This document shows positions 59,724 to 64,000 of a stretch of 64,000 nucleotides of DNA, in pieces. Positions within the stretch are counted from its first letter, which is position 1, and each line of letters starts with the position of its first letter. A model generated the notes under the pieces. The model worked only from the letters and a program-made list of their open reading frames with translations, did not search any database and was not told the DNA's origin. Source of the stretch: Comamonadaceae bacterium (GTDB lineage: Bacteria > Pseudomonadota > Gammaproteobacteria > Burkholderiales > Burkholderiaceae_C); the NCBI GenBank assembly GCA_009996515.1, contig JAACZV010000002.1, positions 1 to 64,000 of the forward strand. Reading direction: 5' to 3'. A program made the position numbers and the translations under genes.

Positions 59724-60308
59724 TTAGGCCGCCTGGTCCACTGCGGTGACCTCCTGGGGGGCGAAGCTCAGACCGACGAAGGGGGCCGCCAGGGCCACGG
59801 CCTGCCGCATCGTTGCCCCCTGGGACAGGTGAAGGGCGACATGCAGGACAAACCGGGCTTGATCCTCGGGGAACGCCCCATAGGCATCATTGAAGGTTGA
59901 TTGGCCCTCGGTGTCGGCCCGGTAGACCAGGAGCTCTAGCGAGTCCTTCCCGAATGCCTGGGCGACCTGGGCGGCCTGGATGCGGGCCAGCTCCACCTCA
60001 TGGGCATAGGAGAACGTCAGGCCGTGGATGTAGTGGCCCAGGTCATGCAAGTAGCGGAAGGCGTAATTGGCCTCAGCGGACCCGTAGACGGTGGAGTCGC
60101 TGCCACCGGACCAGACGCGCATCGCCCGGCGGGTCTTCAGGCAGTCGGCAATCTCGGCCATCAGGGCCGGGTAGGTCCCCGGGGCATCGTCAGCCGGCCA
60201 GTAGCCAAACCCGATGTCTTTGGCGGCGCGGGCGGCCCGGGTGATGAAGAAGCGGCCCAGGTGGCGGCCGGCGGTGGCGATGGTGTGGGCGTTGATTGCG
60301 GTTTGCAT
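59724..60308 (-). CDS. Prophage hypothetical protein
   Basis: This 194-aa protein opens MQTAINAHTIATAGRHLGRF and contains FRYLHDLGHYIHGLTFSYAHE (in two parts) with several His/Asp and HDLGHYIH. The spacing is reminiscent of HD or zinc-binding proteins, but no full motif is seen. It follows the 27-codon membrane peptide gene by 38 bp. The function is unknown. Confidence 0.65.
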   Translation of the reverse strand: MQTAINAHTIATAGRHLGRFFITRAARAAKDIGFGYWPADDAPGTYPALMAEIADCLKTRRAMRVWSGGSDSTVYGSAEANYAFRYLHDLGHYIHGLTFSYAHEVELARIQAAQVAQAFGKDSLELLVYRADTEGQSTFNDAYGAFPEDQARFVLHVALHLSQGATMRQAVALAAPFVGLSFAPQEVTAVDQAA

Positions 60309-60346
60309 GGGTCTTAATCCTTCGGACGGTTTGAGAAAACGGAGCA

Positions 60347-60430
60347 TTAGGCGGACTTAGGGCGGGCCCAGGCATACACCAGCAGCGCGAGCTCTATGGT
60401 GATGGTCAGGGCAATCATCTTGTGATCCAT
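60347..60430 (-). CDS. 27-aa prophage membrane peptide
   Basis: MDHKMIALTITIELALLVYA then WARPKSA: one membrane helix with a short basic tail. GAGGGACC lies about 8 nt upstream of the ATG as ribosome site. It is the first likely gene left of the 0.8-kb non-coding region, an early-gene position in a T7-like map. Confidence 0.5.
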   Translation of the reverse strand: MDHKMIALTITIELALLVYAWARPKSA

Positions 60431-60781
60431 CGGTGGTCCCTCGTTGTGTTGCACCGGGATTGGTGCGACGGATCGAACTGTCCCACAAATCGTACGAACT
60501 GTCAACCCCCAGCGGCCTAGGAGGCTTCCGAGGGGTGGACGTGTAGGGTAGGGCCAGCCTGGGGCTAAAAGGGGCCTGGACGGGCCGCTAGGGGCCTTCC
60601 TGGGCATCCTATGGGGCGCACCTAGGGGCAAAAAAGCAAGTGCCCTTAGGGAAGGACACGAAACATAGCGACACGGCCCCCAGGAGGCAGCCCCCGGGCC
60701 CCTAGGCGTGCCCCGGCCAGGCCCCTAGAAGCTCCCCCGGGGGCGGCCCATGGATATGCAATCCATGGCAATCCTATACGA

Positions 60782-60833
60782 ATCAACGACTTAGCGGAGT
60801 TTGGTGCCCTGCTGGTGCCCTGCTGGTGCCTGG
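60782..60833 (+). repeat. Inverted-repeat arm and tandem 11-mers in the prophage gap
   Basis: ATCAACGACTTAGCG (60782-60796) has an exact reverse complement at 61190-61204, 31 bp... just downstream of the terminase stop on the minus strand. Directly after the first arm come GGTGCCCTGCT (60803-60813), GGTGCCCTGCT (60814-60824) and GGTGCCTGG. The set looks like protein-binding or promoter sites. Confidence 0.65.
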
Positions 60834-60869
60834 TGAGGCTGGCGCTGTGCGCTGCGCGGGTCTCCGCTG

Positions 60870-61055
60870 TCAGGAACCGAGGGGGCCACGGGGGGAAGCT
60901 GGGCCGTTCTGCTCATCCGATGCCCTCTGACATTTTTCTGCCAGATAGTCCCGACCCCTGCGAGGGGGCCCGAAGAGCCTCTCCAGGCCTCGCCAGGCTG
61001 CGAACAGGATGGCAGCCCCGAGGGCAGCCTTGAGGATGACCAGGGCTTCGTACAT
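60870..61055 (-). CDS. Possible small prophage membrane protein
   Basis: This 61-aa frame opens MYEALVILKAALGAAILFAA (one membrane helix) followed by a basic, Pro-rich tail (RLFGPPRRGRDYLAEK). The ribosome site is weak. It is the only gene-like frame in the 60.4-61.2 kb gap. Confidence 0.4.
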   Translation of the reverse strand: MYEALVILKAALGAAILFAAWRGLERLFGPPRRGRDYLAEKCQRASDEQNGPASPRGPLGS

Positions 61056-61220
61056 CGTCTGGAGTGTAGGTCTGTGGGCTGTCCAGACAGGAGGAAGCCG
61101 CAGGCTCACCTTAAGGTAACTAGAAGGGGAGAGGGAGGGGGCTGCCGGCGAAGGTCGGGGTATGGGAGCCGTGTAGGCCCCCATCCCGTCGCTAAGTCGT
61201 TGATGCTGCTGGCGATGTCG

Positions 61221-62972
61221 CTAGTGCATCAGCCCGAACTCCGCCGCGATGAGGGAGGGCCGCTGGGCATCACCGCCGGCCAGCTCGATGAAGCGGTCAA
61301 TCTCCGCCTGGCGCAGGGCCTCGCGGTGGTCTTCCTCGATCTGCTGGGTGTCACGGTCCATGACTTCGACCCAGTAGGCCACGGCCATAGCCAGGGCGTC
61401 CAGGCGGTCGTCCTTCGCCAGCGCACCCTTCTCGCGGGTGATGCGTGTGAGCTGGTAGAAGAGCTGGTAGCGGGCCTTCAGCTCCTCGCTGTAGCCGTTG
61501 TAGTTCTCGAAGTCGTCCGAGATGACCTTCGAGTCCACGATGAGCCTGTGCTGGTTCATCACGGGCTCCAGCGTGTCGATGATCCGGCGCTCCTTCTGGA
61601 CGGAGCTGTGAATCTCCTCGATGGCGCACGGGTGGGTGCGCAGCAGGAACGGGGACAGGAGCTTGGTGAACATGCCGTCGCCGAAGTTGGACTCAACGAT
61701 GATCTGGTTGACCCCGTACCGCTTGGCCTCGTCGGCGAGCTTCTGGAGGTTCTCGTCCGAGTAGCCGCCCTTCAGTCCCTTGGCACGCATGACGAACAGG
61801 TAGCCGTTGAGCATGGCAACGATGGCATAGCCCAGCTCGTCGCTGCCGCGGCCGGCCGGGTCAATCGCCATGACCACCCCCGTGTATGGGACGTAGTTCT
61901 CCTTCGAGAGCCACATCGGCCGGTGCAGGCGGTCGCCGGCCAGGCCGACAGTCGGGAGGTCATTGCGCACCAGCTCGGGGCTTGAGGCCCACACGGCCTT
62001 GATGGGGCCCATCTTCAGGTCGCAGTCCAGGACCATGAGGTCGGACAGCTTGAGCGGGAACTTGTCCGCGTCGCTGAAGCTCGGGTCCAGCATGAACTGC
62101 ATGGCGAAGCCGCTGCGCCCGTAGGACGCCTCGCGCTCCACGAGGTCCAGGTCGTCGAACCGCTTGGGGTCCGAGGGGGCTCCCCGGCCGGAGCAGGCTG
62201 TTCCCAGCGAGGGGTCGCCGGCCAGCATCTCCAAGATCATCGGAGCCAGTCGCTCACCGTAGCGGGCGGCCTGGGTCGGGCCTGGATACCTGGCGGGCCA
62301 CACGCGCATGATGTAGCCGCGCTGCTCCAGGGCGGAGTAGAGCGTCATCTCCGTTTGGGGCGTGCCCAGGTAGACGATACGGCTGGTTGGGAGCGGCTTC
62401 AGGATGGCGTCGAACTCCTGGACCAGGGAGGCCAGGCGGTCGCGCATCAACTGCGTCATGGAGTTGCCCACCACCTCCACGTCGTCGGGGATGATGATGT
62501 CGGCACGCGAACCCGTGAGCTGGCCGGTGATGCCCACCGACTTCACGGATGGTGAGTGGTCGGGGCGGGCAGGGCCTACGTCGAAGGACAGGCTGGAGTC
62601 GCGCTGGCCTGGGCGGGCCTTGAGGTGGGCGCACATAGGCAGCTCGTGGATGAGCCGCTTCACGAAGGTGCTGAAGGCGTCCGCCCGGTCCTTCGAGGCG
62701 GAGACCACCATGATCTTCAGGTTGGGGTCCCGGAGGAGGTGCCACACCACGAAGGCGGAGGTGATCCAGCTCTTCCCCACGCCCCGGAAGGCTTCGATGA
62801 TGGCCCGCTTGGGGCCGTGCTGGAGGAAGTGCGCGATGTCGTACTGAACGGGGGTGGGGTCAGGCAGTCCCAGGTGCTTCCACACCACATACATGAAGTT
62901 GCGGAAGTCGCCCAGGACCGGATCGACCGCGAGCTTTGAGGCGTGCGCGGTCGGGGTCAGGTTGGTGTTCAG
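61221..62972 (-). CDS. T7 gp19-type terminase large subunit (DNA maturase B)
   Basis: This packaging ATPase has 583 aa if started at CTG 62972, or 557 from ATG 62894. Walker A is in AFRGVGKSW, then ASKDRADAFSTF, RPGQRDSSLSFDVGPA, SVGITGQLTGSRADIIIPDD and the nuclease-domain Asp in VMAIDPAGRGSDE and DDRLDALAMAV. All are T7 gp19 hallmarks. Upstream of the first ATG the frame reads KLAVDPVLGDFRNF, which belongs to the family N-terminus (GDFxxFL before the Trp). I therefore favour the CTG, which overlaps the small-subunit TGA as CTGA. T7 gp19 has nearly the same length. Confidence 0.9.
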   Translation of the reverse strand: MNTNLTPTAHASKLAVDPVLGDFRNFMYVVWKHLGLPDPTPVQYDIAHFLQHGPKRAIIEAFRGVGKSWITSAFVVWHLLRDPNLKIMVVSASKDRADAFSTFVKRLIHELPMCAHLKARPGQRDSSLSFDVGPARPDHSPSVKSVGITGQLTGSRADIIIPDDVEVVGNSMTQLMRDRLASLVQEFDAILKPLPTSRIVYLGTPQTEMTLYSALEQRGYIMRVWPARYPGPTQAARYGERLAPMILEMLAGDPSLGTACSGRGAPSDPKRFDDLDLVEREASYGRSGFAMQFMLDPSFSDADKFPLKLSDLMVLDCDLKMGPIKAVWASSPELVRNDLPTVGLAGDRLHRPMWLSKENYVPYTGVVMAIDPAGRGSDELGYAIVAMLNGYLFVMRAKGLKGGYSDENLQKLADEAKRYGVNQIIVESNFGDGMFTKLLSPFLLRTHPCAIEEIHSSVQKERRIIDTLEPVMNQHRLIVDSKVISDDFENYNGYSEELKARYQLFYQLTRITREKGALAKDDRLDALAMAVAYWVEVMDRDTQQIEEDHREALRQAEIDRFIELAGGDAQRPSLIAAEFGLMH

Positions 62973-63190
62973 TGGTTGATGCCTTGGGCGGCGAAGGGCA
63001 GGGAATCGGTCAGGGCCTTCATCGGCGTGTCAGGGACGCCGGGCAGGGCTTCGACGTTGTTGTCCTTGAGGAACTGGCGGATGACACTGAGGTCGGCAGC
63101 GGTGGCCGTGCCGTCCTTGATGCGCTTGGCCAGCTCAAGAGCGAACGCGCCGTGCAGGGCGTTGAGGGCCTCCTTGGTGGCTTGGCTCAT
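62969..63190 (-). CDS. T7 gp18-like terminase small subunit
   Basis: This 73-aa protein opens MSQATKEALNALHGAFALEL and carries DLSVIRQFLKDNNVEALPG, the short recognition-subunit pattern found next to gp19-type terminases. It recognises phage DNA for packaging. It overlaps the holin-like gene by 4 bp upstream and the large subunit by CTGA downstream. It is slightly shorter than T7 gp18. Confidence 0.8.
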   Translation of the reverse strand: MSQATKEALNALHGAFALELAKRIKDGTATAADLSVIRQFLKDNNVEALPGVPDTPMKALTDSLPFAAQGINH

Positions 63191-63471
63191 TGGCCGCCTC
63201 CCAGGCGCTTGGACAGGACGCTCTCCAGCGCGCTGGTGCCCAGGGAGGCCAGGCCGGCGGCCACGCCATACATGACCAGGGGGTCAGCGGAGGGGAACAG
63301 GAGGGCCGTGGCGCCCGCAGCAGCGCCGATGCCGGCACTCACCAGGGCGCGGCCGAAGGTAACGCGGAGGGTCAGCGGCTCGGCGCCGGCCAGCAGCTTC
63401 CCGATGCCGATTGCGGCACCGATGAAGGCCAGCACGCCGAGGAACCGCTCGGGGTGTTCTTGGGGGTTCAT
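63187..63471 (-). CDS. Holin-like prophage membrane protein
   Basis: This 94-aa protein has two to three hydrophobic segments (FLGVLAFIGAAIGIGKLLAG, ALVSAGIGAAAGATALLF, VMYGVAAGLASLGTSAL) and a basic C-terminus (SKRLGG). Size, topology and place directly before the terminase genes match the lysis holin position of T7-like phages. No endolysin gene is seen in the window. Confidence 0.65.
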   Translation of the reverse strand: MNPQEHPERFLGVLAFIGAAIGIGKLLAGAEPLTLRVTFGRALVSAGIGAAAGATALLFPSADPLVMYGVAAGLASLGTSALESVLSKRLGGGQ

Positions 63472-63668
63472 GCCTTGGGTTGTCGATAGGTCAGGAGCCA
63501 GTGGGCGAAGTCGGGGTTGTCGCGAAGGGCCAGGGACAGGCCGGCCGCCAGGGCACGCAGGTAGGTCTCCTCGGTGTCGCAGCCGTACTCACGGCCTTTG
63601 GAGTGGAGGATTGCGTGGAAGGTTTCGTGGAGCAGGGGGTACACGGTCTCAGGGGACAGGAGCCTCAT
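63468..63668 (-). CDS. Small prophage protein with an HExxH motif
   Basis: This 66-aa protein (MRLLSPETVYPLLHETFHAI...) carries HETFH, the H-E-x-x-H zinc pattern of metalloproteases, followed by GREYGCDTEETYLRAL with a possible third acidic ligand. It is too short for a known protease family. It overlaps the holin-like gene by 4 bp and the gene above by 20 bp. Confidence 0.6.
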   Translation of the reverse strand: MRLLSPETVYPLLHETFHAILHSKGREYGCDTEETYLRALAAGLSLALRDNPDFAHWLLTYRQPKA

Positions 63669-63951
63669 CGGTTCCTTGGGTGTCCCCCGCTGCGCCGAGC
63701 AGGTAACCCTCCCGGTAGCCGGCCGCGAACGGGTAGAGGCGGAGGCGCGGGTCCTCGTCGAGGTCCTCCAGGGGGACGGCCAGGTACTCGTGCCACAGGG
63801 GCTGCTTGCCGTCTCGGCGGGCCTCCTCATCCACGTAGACCTGGAAGACCAGCGTGGATGTCCCGGCGGCGAAGTCATGCTCAACGCGGAGCAGCCGGTG
63901 GTAACGGGCGGGGGCCCCGTGCGGGGTGGTGAAGTCGGAGAGGAGTGCCAT
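63649..63951 (-). CDS. Prophage hypothetical protein
   Basis: This 100-aa protein opens MALLSDFTTPHGAPARYHRL and contains FAAGTSTLVFQVYVDEEARR and LWHEYLAVPLEDLDEDPRL, a strand-rich pattern. No family is recognised. It overlaps the HExxH gene by 20 bp and starts 3 bp after the stop of the gene cut by the window end. Confidence 0.6.
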   Translation of the reverse strand: MALLSDFTTPHGAPARYHRLLRVEHDFAAGTSTLVFQVYVDEEARRDGKQPLWHEYLAVPLEDLDEDPRLRLYPFAAGYREGYLLGAAGDTQGTDEAPVP

Positions 63952-63954
63952 GGG

Positions 63955-64000
63955 TTAGTCGTAGATGGAAGCGTCGAGCATGCAAATGCCGCCATTCGAG
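63955..64000 (-). CDS. C-terminal end of a prophage gene cut by the window
   Basis: The last 15 codons before a TAA at 63955-63957 read SNGGICMLDASIYD on the minus strand. Its stop is 3 bp from the next ATG, as expected in this tight gene chain. In a T7-like order a tail-fibre or other virion gene would be expected here; the visible part is too short to tell. Confidence 0.4.
   Translation of the reverse strand, partial: SNGGICMLDASIYD

Larger units (their letters stand above)
60431..61220. other. ~0.8-kb largely non-coding prophage region
   Basis: Between the terminase stop and the first early-type gene there is no strong gene except a possible 61-codon frame. The region is full of short G/C motifs around CTAG (CCTAGGGGC, GGGCCCCTAGG, GGCCCCTAG). 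It has a three-fold direct repeat GGTGCCCTGCT (60803-60833) and a perfect 15-nt inverted repeat (60782-60796 and 61190-61204). In a T7-like gene order this is where right and left phage ends join in the prophage, so terminal repeat, packaging site and early promoters are expected here. Confidence 0.55.
55161..64000 (-). mobile_element. Prophage, left (integrase) end, T7-like packaging genes
   Basis: From the split tRNA-Cys to the window end all plausible genes are on the minus strand, mostly with 4-bp overlaps. They include a tyrosine integrase, a winged-helix regulator, a ParB-like protein, small unknown and membrane proteins, a T7 gp19-type terminase, its small subunit and a holin-like protein. 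No chromosomal-type gene occurs. Structural and replication genes must lie beyond base 64000. Confidence 0.88.

Overview
The window reads as a high-GC beta-proteobacterial chromosome of the order Burkholderiales. The support is the gene order rpoE-DUF3619-DUF3106-RDD beside ilvIHC-pssA-leuA, the order tig-clpP-clpX-lon, and the housekeeping protein sequences. I cannot name the genus from sequence alone. About 55 kb is ordinary chromosome. The last ~9 kb (from ~55.1 kb to the window end) is the integrase end of a prophage.

Layout. 0-5.8 kb: the tail of a Gln-rich protein, the divergent pair tesA/ybbA, a periplasmic parvulin, and a tightly overlapped operon selO-msrB-yciB-bolA. 5.8-12.8 kb: an acyl-CoA ligase followed by a complete LIV-type ABC importer (livKHMGF-like). 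12.9-17.3 kb: a degenerate GGDEF protein and an ECF sigma factor/Ser-Thr kinase operon with a small unknown gene. 17.4-24.8 kb: a J-domain protein, membrane pyrophosphatase hppA facing soluble pyrophosphatase ppa, an acyltransferase-like protein, NAD synthetase and PII. 24.8-29 kb: LysE exporter, AraC regulator, diacylglycerol kinase, and the sigma factor/DUF3619/DUF3106/RDD cluster. 29.3-37.7 kb: branched-chain amino acid synthesis (ilvB, ilvH, ilvC, then pssA, then two different 2-isopropylmalate synthases in tandem behind a leucine attenuator). 38-48.4 kb: PBP7-type endopeptidase, IclR regulator, a TIGR03790-type protein, squalene operon hpnCDE and an RND efflux pair. 48.6-54.9 kb: tRNA-Leu, tig, clpP, clpX, lon. 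55 kb: tRNA-Gly and the 5' half of tRNA-Cys, cut by the prophage.

The prophage genes all lie on the minus strand. Read leftwards, the order is small unknown genes, holin-like, small terminase, T7 gp19-type large terminase, a ~0.8 kb non-coding region, early-type small genes, a ParB-like protein, a winged-helix regulator and a tyrosine integrase next to the split tRNA-Cys. This suggests a temperate relative of T7-like podoviruses, with the joined phage genome ends lying in the 60.4-61.2 kb gap.

The most unusual signal is a pair of ~265-bp structured elements at 20709-20975 (upstream of ppa) and 50070-50330 (upstream of clpP). Both fold into the same nested four-stem plan. Most of the stem sequence is unrelated between copies yet self-complementary, while the unpaired islands are conserved, one of them 20/20. 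They look like a structured RNA family or a non-autonomous element. Other points of interest are a leucine leader peptide rich in rare CTA codons before leuA, an in-frame palindromic insertion in the livF-like gene, divergent genes whose start codons share one CATG, and a probable CTG start for the phage terminase.
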